Assembly: GCF_900129485.1 (NCBI RefSeq)
Contig: NZ_FQVW01000009.1
Span: 1 to 64,000 of the forward strand
Direction of reading: 5' to 3'
Length of the DNA: 64,000 nt
Origin: Ornithinibacillus halophilus
Lineage (GTDB): Bacteria; Bacillota; Bacilli; Bacillales; Amphibacillaceae
Both the position numbers and the translations under genes were made by a program. Shown here in pieces: positions 18,521-26,796 of the stretch. Each line of letters begins with the position of its first letter. Position 1 is the stretch's first letter. The notes beneath the pieces were generated by a model. It had not been told where the DNA came from. It saw only the letters and a program-made list of their open reading frames with translations, and ran no database searches.

Positions 18521-18664
18521 GTCAATTACCTCCTTTTATTTTTTCCTGATATATTCTATTCTTACTTCCATTTTCTGAAAAGGGTCTTTGTCCTGAATAG
18601 ATAAAATTAAATAGTAACTGGACCCTACCTTTTTCCATATCGTAAATTGTAAGGGGGTAGGGTT

Positions 18665-19447
18665 ATGAGAGTAATACGAACAGACGAATGGCTGCTTCAA
18701 GATTATGAGAATCCAATTAAAATTTGTAAAAAGCTGAAAAAATATTTTCATGATGAAACAATTTCTGAGAGCGACATACTAAACCATCTAGCTAAATTCG
18801 GTATGTATAAACAACCATACAGCAATGGAAAAGACGAAATAAAAAACCTCCAAAAGAAAAAAGTCTGGCAATACGTTTATAAAGAAGCCAAAAAGCTACA
18901 AACCATATGGAATGGTCCCTCTATTTCTGTATTCATCCTACCGGTTGAAATACGAAATAAAAGAATTGCAAAAGAGCAAAATGGAAAATCAGGTCTCGCC
19001 TTTTCTGATAAATTATTTTTATTTATTGGTGACCACCTTGATAAAAATGAGATTAAAGCATTACTCACACATGAATACAACCATATTTGCCGGTTACATT
19101 ATTACCAGAAAAATGCAGAAGAATTTACACTATTAGATACCATCATCCTTGAAGGTTTAGCTGAAAATGCTGTAAGGGAGTACTGTGGAGAAGATAATCT
19201 TGCTTCATGGACTACGTATTATTCAGAGGATCAACTAGAGGATATGTATCAGAAAATCATAAAGCCAAATGAAAGCCTTTCTACGTTTGAAAGAAAACAT
19301 AATGAAATTTTATATGGGATGAAGTTTTATCCTAAAATGGCAGGTTATTGTGTTGGATTTTACTTAGTAAAAAACTACATGATTAACAATCGTTGCAAAA
19401 TAAAGGATACACTTCCAATAAATTCGAGCCAATTTATTGAATTGTGA
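18665..19447 (+). CDS. yjaZ: DUF2268/YjaZ-family predicted zinc protease
   Basis: 260-aa soluble protein with a HEYNH (HExxH-type) motif near residue 137 and a downstream ILEGLAENAVRE segment that supplies the likely third zinc ligand (Glu). This layout fits the DUF2268 putative metallopeptidases represented by B. subtilis YjaZ. No signal peptide, so it is probably cytoplasmic. ATG follows AAGGGGG. Substrate unknown. Confidence 0.78.
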   Translation: MRVIRTDEWLLQDYENPIKICKKLKKYFHDETISESDILNHLAKFGMYKQPYSNGKDEIKNLQKKKVWQYVYKEAKKLQTIWNGPSISVFILPVEIRNKRIAKEQNGKSGLAFSDKLFLFIGDHLDKNEIKALLTHEYNHICRLHYYQKNAEEFTLLDTIILEGLAENAVREYCGEDNLASWTTYYSEDQLEDMYQKIIKPNESLSTFERKHNEILYGMKFYPKMAGYCVGFYLVKNYMINNRCKIKDTLPINSSQFIEL

Positions 19448-19460
19448 TTTCCATTAAATT

Positions 19461-19491
19461 AGCTGCCTGTATACGAACAGGCAGCTTTATT
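19461..19491. terminator. convergent terminator
   Basis: AGCTGCCTGT and ACAGGCAGCT form a perfect ten-base-pair stem with a six-base loop, followed by TTATTATT. Confidence 0.85.
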
Positions 19492-19492
19492 A

Positions 19493-19765
19493 TTACCACA
19501 AGAAAAATGGAAGCAATGCAAGTGTACCAATGGCACCTAAAGCAATACCAATACCAAATCCTCCATATCCCCAACCAAATCCAGGGCCATAAAAACCATA
19601 TCCAAACCCACCTAGATTTCTCCTAGCACTTAATGGCTGAAGATATACTTTTCTTCGATTGACGTTCTGGATAACTCCTCTGTGTACCCTCCCATCAAGC
19701 GTTCTAATTTCAACAGCTCTGCCTTTATACCGATTACACATTCCATAATATAAATCTACTGACAT
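19493..19765 (-). CDS. small protein with Sm-like beta segment and Gly-rich tail
   Basis: 90-aa protein. The first half (YKGRAVEIRTLDGRVHRGVI and on) has the strand-turn-strand pattern of small Sm-like or coat-type barrels; the middle is Gly/Tyr/Phe-rich; the end is a hydrophobic helix with a terminal Trp. The ATG at 19765 follows GGGGGTGAG, so twelve upstream codons are excluded. Glycine/tyrosine-rich tails are typical of spore surface proteins, but I do not recognise a named family. Confidence 0.6.
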   Translation of the reverse strand: MSVDLYYGMCNRYKGRAVEIRTLDGRVHRGVIQNVNRRKVYLQPLSARRNLGGFGYGFYGPGFGWGYGGFGIGIALGAIGTLALLPFFLW

Positions 19766-20170
19766 ATTCTCACCCCCATCTTTTTGTAACAAAGGAAACA
19801 AATGAATTCTAATAAGATTCCAACAAAATTACTAAAACAGACTTACAACAGTATATGTCTAGTAGAAATTTGCGTATAGATTTGTATATTAGGAGATTCG
19901 TGGAATATTAGTGATAAGGGTAGTTAGACGCCCATTTTCTTTAATTTGGGGATATGTCTATATCACTGCAAACATTGAAACATATAGTAATAACAAATGA
20001 CACATGAAGGTGTTGTTTGTTAGAAGCTGTTGGCGAATCAGGGATAGGACTAATGTAGATAATTTTCACGAATTGTATTTACTGCTTCACTATCAATCAT
20101 TGTAGTTGAACAGCTTACGTTGGTTATTAATTTCAATTCTTCAATTCTAAACTTTGTAAGGAGGGTTTTT
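19766..20170. other. gene-free interval, about 400 bases
   Basis: I see no supported gene here. A 33-codon ORF at 20004-20105 has no ribosome binding site. CATATAGTA at 19981-19989 matches the sigma-K -10 pattern CATANNNTA, which would fit the sporulation gene downstream, but it is about 180 bases from that start codon and the -35 region is weak. Confidence 0.3.
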
Positions 20171-20305
20171 ATGTCATTCGGATATGGTCATTGTGGTGGA
20201 TACGGCTATGGATCACAAGGTGGTGGCTATGGTTATGGCGGAGGTTTCGCCCTAATCGTTGTATTATTTATCTTGCTTATCATTGTAGGCGCAGCATGGC
20301 TGTAA
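20171..20305 (+). CDS. YjcZ-family sporulation protein
   Basis: 44-aa protein made of a Gly/Tyr-rich N-terminus ([11 protein letters not shown]) and a single hydrophobic helix ending in AAWL, the hallmark of the YjcZ/YczN family of tiny sporulation membrane proteins. The ATG at 20171 follows AAGGAGG; a frame extending 17 codons upstream has no ribosome site. It stands alone with its own terminator. Confidence 0.88.
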   Translation: MSFGYGHCGGYGYGSQGGGYGYGGGFALIVVLFILLIIVGAAWL

Positions 20306-20318
20306 TATAAGTAAAAAT

Positions 20319-20354
20319 AAGTACCTTACAAGAATAAGTTCTTGTAAGGTACTT
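20319..20354 (+). terminator. terminator of yjcZ-like gene
   Basis: AAGTACCTTACAAGAA and TTCTTGTAAGGTACTT form a perfect 16-base-pair stem with a four-base loop. The following tract (CATTAAAG) is not T-rich, so termination strength is uncertain. Confidence 0.65.
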
Positions 20355-20441
20355 CATTAAAGAGACCGAGTGTATAGCCTTCTAATAGATCACATCAATC
20401 TCACACACCACTATACTATTAGGTTAATCAATCCCTAAATT

Positions 20442-20467
20442 AAAAAGCACCTCATGGGTGCTTTTTT
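20442..20467 (-). terminator. terminator of rhodanese lipoprotein gene
   Basis: AAAAAGCACC and GGTGCTTTTTT form a compact stem with a T run on either strand. Confidence 0.8.
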
Positions 20468-20472
20468 ACATG

Positions 20473-20847
20473 TTATTTTACTTCATATGGCCAATTGTTC
20501 ATTCCACCGGTCATATTATAAATATTTTGAAATCCATTTTGTATTAATATAGTGGATGCTTGCGCAGATCTGTTACCACTACGACAAACGACTAGATATT
20601 TTTGATCCTCATTTAACTCTGACAATCGAGCCTCTAGTTCCTGTAAAGGTAAAAGTTGTGCATTCGGAATATGACCCTGACTATATTCTTCAATAGTTCT
20701 TACGTCAAGGACAACTACTTCTTCATCATCTAGTAAGTCCTTTGCTTCATCTACAGAAACATCAACAATAGTTGCATTTTCATTAGAAGTACATGCAGAA
20801 AGAATGGCAACTAGAATTATTAGGATCAATAATACTTTCTTTTTCAT
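20473..20847 (-). CDS. rhodanese-domain lipoprotein
   Basis: 124-aa secreted lipoprotein. The N-terminal signal ends in the lipobox LSAC (Cys at about residue 19), so the protein should be anchored outside the membrane. A single rhodanese domain follows, with the active-site loop CRSGNRS that carries the persulfide cysteine. The ATG at 20847 is preceded by CGGTGATTACC, where the GTG belongs to the ribosome site. It may transfer sulfur or act in extracellular thiol chemistry; the target is unknown. Confidence 0.87.
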   Translation of the reverse strand: MKKKVLLILIILVAILSACTSNENATIVDVSVDEAKDLLDDEEVVVLDVRTIEEYSQGHIPNAQLLPLQELEARLSELNEDQKYLVVCRSGNRSAQASTILIQNGFQNIYNMTGGMNNWPYEVK

Positions 20848-20999
20848 GGTAATCACCGTATTCCAATTTACTATACCTACACAGGTATATTTTTATTGTA
20901 TAATCGACCAGGAACATACACAAGCTTAATTTGTTACATAATTAGTAACTTATACCCCTTTAAAAGGTTATAGTCAACTCGAAACTATTTTTCTTTTTT

Positions 21000-22949
21000 C
21001 TAACAGTGCAACATCTCTTCAACCTCGTCCCAAGATACGGCATAGCCTTGACCTTTCGCACAAAAGATTGAATTCGATGAATACAATGGATCTGCGTCTT
21101 TTTTGTAATCAATGCGTTCTATTACTTCTTCTGTATTATGACATACATCGTATCCACTAGAACGAAGATGGAGTATTCCCTTACCGTGTGTAATGGAAGC
21201 AAACTCTTGATGATAATTCATAAATGTGGAAACGGGAACCTTACCTGTTAATATTGCTTTATCACCACTTGTTTCAGGTGGAGAAAATGTACCAAATGCC
21301 TGTTGAACATCAGACATCACTCTCCCCAGATGGTCATGATTAACTTTAATTATAAATTGATAGTATGGTTCTAATAGGATATTCTCAGCCTTCTCAAGTC
21401 CTTGGCGAATAGCTCGAAATGTTGCTTCACGGAAGTCACCACCTGATGTATGTTTTTCGTGTGATCTTCCAGTTAGTAATGTAATTTTCATATCTGTTAT
21501 AGCTGACCCAGTGAGAATTCCATGGTGCTCACGTTCAAAAATATGATGACGTACTAGATTTTGGTTTCCTATTGACAAATCGTTCGCGTGGCACTGATTC
21601 TCAAACGTTATACCACTACCCCTATTTGAAGCCTCTAATAACAAGTGAACTTCTGCATAATGTTTCAACGGCTCAAAATGACCATAACCGGAAACTTGAT
21701 TTTTAATGGTCTCTTTATATAATATCTCCGGTTCCTGAAAACGAACTTCTAATTGGAATCGTTCTTTCACTAGGTTTTCTAACACTTCTAATTGAATTGC
21801 TCCCATGACATGAATATGTATCTCCTGGAAATGTTCATTCCAAACTACTTGTAAAGACGGGTCCTCTGAATCTAATATGTTAAAATAATGCCATACATCC
21901 TTAGGTGGAATCGATGTGTCGAAAACAACTTTCGACTTCAGTGTCGGTATCATTTCAAAGGTGCCTTTTTTCTTAAGTTCTCCTACACCATCCCCAACTT
22001 CAGCGTGAGTTAAACCAATAACTGCACACAATTCGCCTGCTTCCACCTCATTTACTGAACTATATGAAGAACCATTATAAACCCTTAGTTGCGTAATTTT
22101 TTCACAGTTGTTGTCTCCCTCATCACCATAGCTCACTTCATCTCTAACCTTTACCTTACCACTTAAGACTTTAATAAAGGTGATCCGATTTCCCTTTTCA
22201 TCATATCGAATTTTATATACTTGTCCCCCGAAATTACCCTGTACATTAAAACTGGTTTTAGTTAACGTATCTAAATTATCTATGAAGTTAGTAATTCCTA
22301 TATCTTTTAAAGCAGAACCACTAAAACAAGGATAGACCTTATTTTGTTGAATCATGTGTATTAAATATTCGACCCATATGTTTTGGTTAAAGCCCTTTTC
22401 CATATATATTTCTAACAGGTCTTCATCTAATTCTGCAACTGACTCTATTAAATCATCATCCATTTGTTCTTGTGCTAACGATCGATTAATATAGCAAACA
22501 TCGTCTGTAAGATTCTCTCTAATTTCCTCGATTACTTCTTGAACATTTGCCCCTTCACGGTCGGTTTTATTTATGAAGAAAAACGTCGGAACTTTATGTT
22601 TTTGAAGGAGTTCCCATACTGTTTCTGTGTGTCCTTCCACACCCTCAACAGCACTTAAAATTACAATTGCATAATCCATCACCTGTATTGCTCGCTCCAT
22701 CTCCGGAGAAAAATCAACATGTCCAGGCGTATCTATTAAATAATAGTGAGAGTCATTCCATGCAAAGCTAGCTTGTTCAGCAAAAACGGTAATCCCTCTC
22801 TCTTTTTCGATAGAATGATTATCTAAAAATGCATCTTTATGATCAACGCGACCTCGTTTTCGAATCGCTTTTGTATGGTAAAGTATTGCTTCAGAAAAAG
22901 TTGTTTTTCCAGCATCAACATGGGCCAATACCCCAATGGTTTTCTTCAT
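21000..22949 (-). CDS. Tet(M)/OtrA-family translational GTPase (ribosome-protection-like)
   Basis: 649-aa EF-G-like GTPase, the length of tetracycline ribosomal-protection proteins (about 640). G1 is AHVDAGKTT, G3 is DTPGH, G4 is NKTD. The overall frame, including the LEPYYQF strand and the C-terminal half, aligns with what I recall of Tet(M). In domain IV, however, the Tet(M) loop with YSPVST is replaced by GRSHEKHTSGGDF, closer to the EF-G loop. Resistance is therefore not assured; it may be a housekeeping or stress paralogue. ATG follows GAGGTGACC. No mobile element flanks it. Confidence 0.82.
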   Translation of the reverse strand: MKKTIGVLAHVDAGKTTFSEAILYHTKAIRKRGRVDHKDAFLDNHSIEKERGITVFAEQASFAWNDSHYYLIDTPGHVDFSPEMERAIQVMDYAIVILSAVEGVEGHTETVWELLQKHKVPTFFFINKTDREGANVQEVIEEIRENLTDDVCYINRSLAQEQMDDDLIESVAELDEDLLEIYMEKGFNQNIWVEYLIHMIQQNKVYPCFSGSALKDIGITNFIDNLDTLTKTSFNVQGNFGGQVYKIRYDEKGNRITFIKVLSGKVKVRDEVSYGDEGDNNCEKITQLRVYNGSSYSSVNEVEAGELCAVIGLTHAEVGDGVGELKKKGTFEMIPTLKSKVVFDTSIPPKDVWHYFNILDSEDPSLQVVWNEHFQEIHIHVMGAIQLEVLENLVKERFQLEVRFQEPEILYKETIKNQVSGYGHFEPLKHYAEVHLLLEASNRGSGITFENQCHANDLSIGNQNLVRHHIFEREHHGILTGSAITDMKITLLTGRSHEKHTSGGDFREATFRAIRQGLEKAENILLEPYYQFIIKVNHDHLGRVMSDVQQAFGTFSPPETSGDKAILTGKVPVSTFMNYHQEFASITHGKGILHLRSSGYDVCHNTEEVIERIDYKKDADPLYSSNSIFCAKGQGYAVSWDEVEEMLHC

Positions 22950-22987
22950 ATGGTCACCTCAACTAATTGATTAATTCCTATTATATC

Positions 22988-23021
22988 AAACAGGAGGATA
23001 ATAGAAATCATCCTCCTGTTT
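22988..23021 (-). terminator. hairpin between DPBB gene and Tet(M)-like gene
   Basis: AAACAGGAGGAT and ATCCTCCTGTTT form a perfect 12-base-pair stem with a short loop, 40 bases before the Tet(M)-like start. It most simply ends the upstream transcript, but it could also attenuate the downstream gene. Confidence 0.65.
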
Positions 23022-23057
23022 ATAATTGGAATCTATAGGGCGCTTACGCTTTTGTTC

Positions 23058-23723
23058 TTATCCATTATTCGCAATTTCTACTAGATCAAATGAAATTACA
23101 CGGTCCGTATTAGGGTTATAAACAACATTGCCCCGTATTCTTATCGTCTCACTATCCGACTGTATTACATAATCAAAGGATTCCCTTGTTTGGTTACTGG
23201 ATAATTGAGTTTTCCCTACTGAATTATACTCATTTATTTCATAACCGGGGTATGCTATTTGTACAACCTCTAATAAATATTTCCCCCACTTTTCTTCTTC
23301 TAATTGTGGTTCTGGTGTTATATCAACATCAATGACTCCAACACTTAGATCTACTCCTAGTGCTTCAAAAGCTCTTCGATGAAGATTAATTTGATTCTGG
23401 CTATATCCTGGAACAGTATCAACTACTGTGACAATAACTTCTCTTCCAGGAATAGATGGATTCCCAACTTTGATAGACTGTCCACAAGCATATGGTGCAT
23501 CTTCTCCAACTGCAGCTGTCATATACTCGTTGCTAGACCAAGGTAAATTGCATTTGGTAATTGTGCCTCCTTTAGTCCATCTCGCTTGCCCTCTTATAGT
23601 TTGTTGTCGTGAGTCATGATTCACAACCTGATATGGATTCACATAAGAATTCCAATAATAAGGATTAGGTATCATTCGATATCCATTCATACATGGATGG
23701 TTATAATATATATTTGGATACAT
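23058..23723 (-). CDS. DPBB (RlpA/expansin-like) protein with DUF3889 C-terminus
   Basis: 221-aa protein. Residues about 43-135 contain the double-psi beta-barrel features ARWTKGG, a central CGQSIKV and VVDTVPGYSQNQINLHRRAF, as in YraJ-type or RlpA-like domains that act on cell walls. Residues about 143-218 match the DUF3889 pattern seen again in the gene at 61284. The N-terminus is Tyr/Asn/Pro-rich and has no clear signal peptide, which suits a spore-coat protein. The catalytic state is unknown. Confidence 0.72.
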   Translation of the reverse strand: MYPNIYYNHPCMNGYRMIPNPYYWNSYVNPYQVVNHDSRQQTIRGQARWTKGGTITKCNLPWSSNEYMTAAVGEDAPYACGQSIKVGNPSIPGREVIVTVVDTVPGYSQNQINLHRRAFEALGVDLSVGVIDVDITPEPQLEEEKWGKYLLEVVQIAYPGYEINEYNSVGKTQLSSNQTRESFDYVIQSDSETIRIRGNVVYNPNTDRVISFDLVEIANNG

Positions 23724-23800
23724 ATTCGTTCCCCCTATTCGTTAATACGCCTAACATAACGTATGAAAAGATAGGGGCCTACGTGACATTTTTGTGGTAG

Positions 23801-24424
23801 TTAGCTCGCCTTAGTGGAATTCTTTTCTTTCATGTAGCCATAAAAATGATCTAATTTATTAAACAACCATTGCAAGGCTAAACCTTGGATTATTATTCCT
23901 ACTATTGATGTAATCGTAAGCAACCAAACGGAAAGGCCATGTTGAATTGCAAAAAGCTTATGGCCAAAAAATAATAAATGACCAAAAGTGACATAGATAC
24001 CTTGCCAGTAATTATCTATACTAGATTCGACCTGCCATAAAATACTAGCTTCTAATAATAATAGAATAATAATAGCTGCAACTATTGCTGACAGAAATTG
24101 TGTATTTATTTTCTTAACATAAGGTGTAATATAATATTTTGCTATTGTTTTAATACGAAAATAGTAAAAGATACGAACAATCCTAGCTAACTGGAAAAAT
24201 TGATCGATAGGAATTATTGCAATAAGCAAGAATGGATTACCTTTTATAAATTCCCATTTGTTTTTGGATATAGTTAATCTTGTTATAAAATCTACTAAAA
24301 AGATGCCCCAGACAATCCAGTTAATTGTTGGGTTATACGTATCTTCCGTCCATATCGTCATTATCGTAATAATTACAAGAGTAATCATTACGACTTCATA
24401 AATAATTTTTAACATCTTTTGCAA
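23801..24424 (-). CDS. voltage-gated-channel-like membrane protein with degenerate filter
   Basis: 207-aa membrane protein with about six hydrophobic segments. Segment four is S4-like (ARIVRIFYYFRIK, regularly spaced Arg). The last pair of helices encloses a loop where potassium channels have TVGYG, but here it reads TFGHLLFFGHK. It therefore resembles an ion-channel family member that has lost the canonical K+ filter. The start is TTG eight bases after GAAGGGG; the ATG three codons later is too far. Function unknown. Confidence 0.65.
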   Translation of the reverse strand: MQKMLKIIYEVVMITLVIITIMTIWTEDTYNPTINWIVWGIFLVDFITRLTISKNKWEFIKGNPFLLIAIIPIDQFFQLARIVRIFYYFRIKTIAKYYITPYVKKINTQFLSAIVAAIIILLLLEASILWQVESSIDNYWQGIYVTFGHLLFFGHKLFAIQHGLSVWLLTITSIVGIIIQGLALQWLFNKLDHFYGYMKEKNSTKAS

Positions 24425-24570
24425 CGTAATAACCCCTTCTTAAACCTCTCTCTACATTATTATATTAGAAACATCTTCAGTTGCGTAGTACTCTGCAAAA
24501 ATACATAGTAATTATTTATTGATACATATTAAAGATAAGACCACTATTTTCATGAAAGATGGGAAATATA

Positions 24571-25269
24571 ATGGATATTTCAGAACTATTACTTCGCTTA
24601 ATATTAGCTTTTGTTGTTTTATTTACAATGGCTCGTTTGATGGGCAGAAAAGAAATTAGTCAAATGACTTTTTTTAATTTTGTTTCTGCTATTGCAATTG
24701 GATCCATTACTGCTAGTTTAGTTACAAATCAAAACTTCACTATTCGTAACGGAATTATTGCATTAGTTGGTTGGACTGCCTTTACATTAGTAATGGATAT
24801 AATTGATATTAAATCAAAAAGTGCTCGAAAAATAACTACTGGGGAACCGATAATTGTAATAAAAGAAGGAAAAGTAATGGAAGATGCATTGAGAAAAGTA
24901 CGTTTAGATATGGACTCATTAACCTCATTGTTAAGAAGGAACCACATCTTTTCAATAAATGATGTGGAACATGCCATTTTTGAAACCAGTGGTAATTTAT
25001 CTGTTCAACTAAAGGAGTCTAAGTTACCTGTTACAAAAGGAGATTTAAATATTATTAATCCTAATGTAATCAAATATCCAATGGCTACAGAAGTTATTTC
25101 AGATGGAATCGTTAATACAAATAACCTTTCGCGCCTGGATTTAGACGAAAACTGGTTAAATAAACAACTACAACAAGCAGGTATTACAGAAGTAGAACAG
25201 GTCTTTTATGCCGAGGTTCAAAAGGATGGCTCACTGTATATTGACTCGAAAAATGACATTGTTCATTAA
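24571..25269 (+). CDS. DUF421/YetF-family membrane protein
   Basis: 232-aa protein with three N-terminal membrane helices and a cytoplasmic C-terminal domain. ARLMGRKEISQMTFFNF near the N-terminus and the later LRRNHIFSINDVEHAIFET segment are hallmarks of the YetF/YrbG/YcaP (DUF421) family; YetF-type proteins have been linked to spore germination and envelope functions. I chose ATG at 24571 after GATGGGA; an ATG four codons upstream is possible. It is followed after 16 bases by a small HMA-like gene. Confidence 0.85.
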   Translation: MDISELLLRLILAFVVLFTMARLMGRKEISQMTFFNFVSAIAIGSITASLVTNQNFTIRNGIIALVGWTAFTLVMDIIDIKSKSARKITTGEPIIVIKEGKVMEDALRKVRLDMDSLTSLLRRNHIFSINDVEHAIFETSGNLSVQLKESKLPVTKGDLNIINPNVIKYPMATEVISDGIVNTNNLSRLDLDENWLNKQLQQAGITEVEQVFYAEVQKDGSLYIDSKNDIVH

Positions 25270-25285
25270 ACAAGGGGGTAAAAAA

Positions 25286-25492
25286 ATGAAGGAAACGACT
25301 ATATTTGTAAAAGAAGCAGTCGAAGAATTATCAATACAAAAAATCGAAAAAACACTTATGGATCAAGATGGAATTGAACGTGTACTTATTGATACCGATG
25401 ATGGTGAAATCAAAATACATTATAACGAAAAACACATAAATCATGAGCAATTGATTGTGGTTTTAGAAGAAAGAGGATTTCATTTAAACTAA
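25286..25492 (+). CDS. HMA-like ferredoxin-fold protein lacking CxxC
   Basis: 68-aa protein with the beta-alpha-beta-beta-alpha-beta pattern of heavy-metal-associated domains: a first strand TTIFVK, a helix, IERVLIDTDDGEIKIHY, a second helix and a final strand. The MxCxxC metal site expected after strand one is absent (VKEAVEELS instead), so metal binding is unlikely. ATG follows AAGGGGG. It lies in the 3' part of a longer frame that begins inside the DUF421 gene; that extension has no ribosome site. Confidence 0.65.
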   Translation: MKETTIFVKEAVEELSIQKIEKTLMDQDGIERVLIDTDDGEIKIHYNEKHINHEQLIVVLEERGFHLN

Positions 25493-25613
25493 TAACATAG
25501 GATATCTTCAGCTAATTACAAACGCATAGTAAATTTTTCCATAAACATAGTATGACAACTTAAATTCTGGACACAATATCCCTGAATTAACCAATTCATC
25601 AAGGAGGTAGGAA

Positions 25614-26111
25614 ATGGGAATATTAGGTGGTAATCAACAAAATGAACCGATGCATTATGGAGAAGTGTTTGGAGCTTGGTCATTTGTTACAGTAGCAAAA
25701 GGGTTAGTAGCTGCACATCAAACTGCTTTAAATCATGCGGGAGATGAAGAACTACAAAAGATATTAGAAGAAGCAATCGATGCAGGAAAAAATGAAATCA
25801 AACAAGTTGAAGCATTACTTAAAAATAACGGTGTTGGTCTTCCGCCAACTCCTCCAGAACGTCCTAAAGCAAACTTGGATGATATTCCAACTGGGGCTCG
25901 TATGATGGACCCTGAAATTGCTGCAGCACTTTCAACAGATATAGCTGCTGGTCTGGTATCATGTAGCCAAATGATTGGTTCAGCAACTCGAGAAGATATT
26001 GCCATGATGTTTGGTCAGATACATACGCAAAAAGCTGCCTTAGGTGCAAAAGTGTTGAGATTGAACAAAGAAAAAGGTTGGTTAGTTCCTCCCCCACTAC
26101 ATCAACCATAA
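25614..26111 (+). CDS. DUF3231-family four-helix protein
   Basis: 165-aa, almost entirely helical protein with ferritin-like hydrophobic spacing and a Pro-rich hinge (GVGLPPTPPERP) at about residues 72-83. This matches single-domain DUF3231 proteins, which are common in spore-forming Bacillus and related to CotF-type coat proteins. ATG follows AAGGAGG. Function is unknown. Confidence 0.75.
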   Translation: MGILGGNQQNEPMHYGEVFGAWSFVTVAKGLVAAHQTALNHAGDEELQKILEEAIDAGKNEIKQVEALLKNNGVGLPPTPPERPKANLDDIPTGARMMDPEIAAALSTDIAAGLVSCSQMIGSATREDIAMMFGQIHTQKAALGAKVLRLNKEKGWLVPPPLHQP

Positions 26112-26112
26112 A

Positions 26113-26155
26113 AAAAGCGTAAGCGCTCGCTTTGTATTGGAACTAGACATCTTTG
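26113..26155. repeat. dispersed AAAAGCGTAAGCGC-type element
   Basis: AAAAGCGTAAGCGCTCGC, then CTAGACATC 17 bases later. It shares both parts with the element at 8779, and the GC-rich core appears inverted at 23037-23056 (GGGCGCTTACGCTTTTG). Confidence 0.45.
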
Positions 26156-26176
26156 CAAGTTTCTAATCTTTTAAAT

Positions 26177-26214
26177 AAAAGAGAACAGCTCATTGTGACT
26201 GTTCTCTTTTATTT
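26177..26214. terminator. convergent terminator, DUF3231/mobA
   Basis: AAAAGAGAACAG and CTGTTCTCTTTT form a perfect 12-base-pair stem, with T/A-rich flanks on both strands. Confidence 0.85.
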
Positions 26215-26786
26215 ATATACTTATCATAATCCACTTGTCGATTTATATTTAAGAACTTGTTTTCATCACTCATCTGTACAAATTTCACACAGCAATGTTC
26301 AAATAATTGCTTTGGTGCCCGTTTACCATGCTCTAATTGACGCTTAATTAGTCCTTTTAATGAATGGTGATACAAACCAATTAATGGCTGTATTTTGTCT
26401 GCTACAATTGGAACCACAATATGTACGGAGTCATCAATAGCTTCTGTCAATCGTTTGTAAATCTCCTGGTCGATAAATGGGACATCAACAGGTGCAGTAA
26501 CATACCATTCAGCCTCTGTCCTCTCCATTACAGTTAGGATTCCAACTAGGGGTCCTTGCCCTTGAAATTCTTCCAAATCAACGTATACATCATAAGAGGT
26601 TTCACTTTCCATAAACTTCTGCTCTAAAGTTGAATTTGTAACAATAGAAATCGAATCTGTAAATGGAGCCATTGCTTGAATGGAATATTTATAAAAATTG
26701 ATTCCATCTCGTTCGGCAAATGCTTTAGGAGTACCAAATCTTCTCGAATAACCACCAGCTAGTAGGACTCCCTGTTTTTCAAACAC
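26190..26786 (-). CDS. mobA: molybdenum cofactor guanylyltransferase MobA
   Basis: 198-aa nucleotidyltransferase that adds GMP to Mo-molybdopterin. The N-terminal GVLLAGGYSRRFGTPKAF is the GTP-binding loop, and APVDVPF carries the metal-binding Asp. The start is GTG nine bases after GGTAGGTG. It follows moaA by ten bases, so the two form an operon. Guanylated Moco is used by the YdeP-like enzyme encoded nearby; the xanthine dehydrogenase more often needs the CMP form, for which a separate MocA-like gene exists at 39200. Confidence 0.9.
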   Translation of the reverse strand: MFEKQGVLLAGGYSRRFGTPKAFAERDGINFYKYSIQAMAPFTDSISIVTNSTLEQKFMESETSYDVYVDLEEFQGQGPLVGILTVMERTEAEWYVTAPVDVPFIDQEIYKRLTEAIDDSVHIVVPIVADKIQPLIGLYHHSLKGLIKRQLEHGKRAPKQLFEHCCVKFVQMSDENKFLNINRQVDYDKYINKREQSQ

Positions 26787-26796
26787 TGCGATTCAC

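Noticed and set aside
20004-20105. 33-codon ORF in the 400-base gap
   Set aside because: No ribosome binding site and no recognisable composition.
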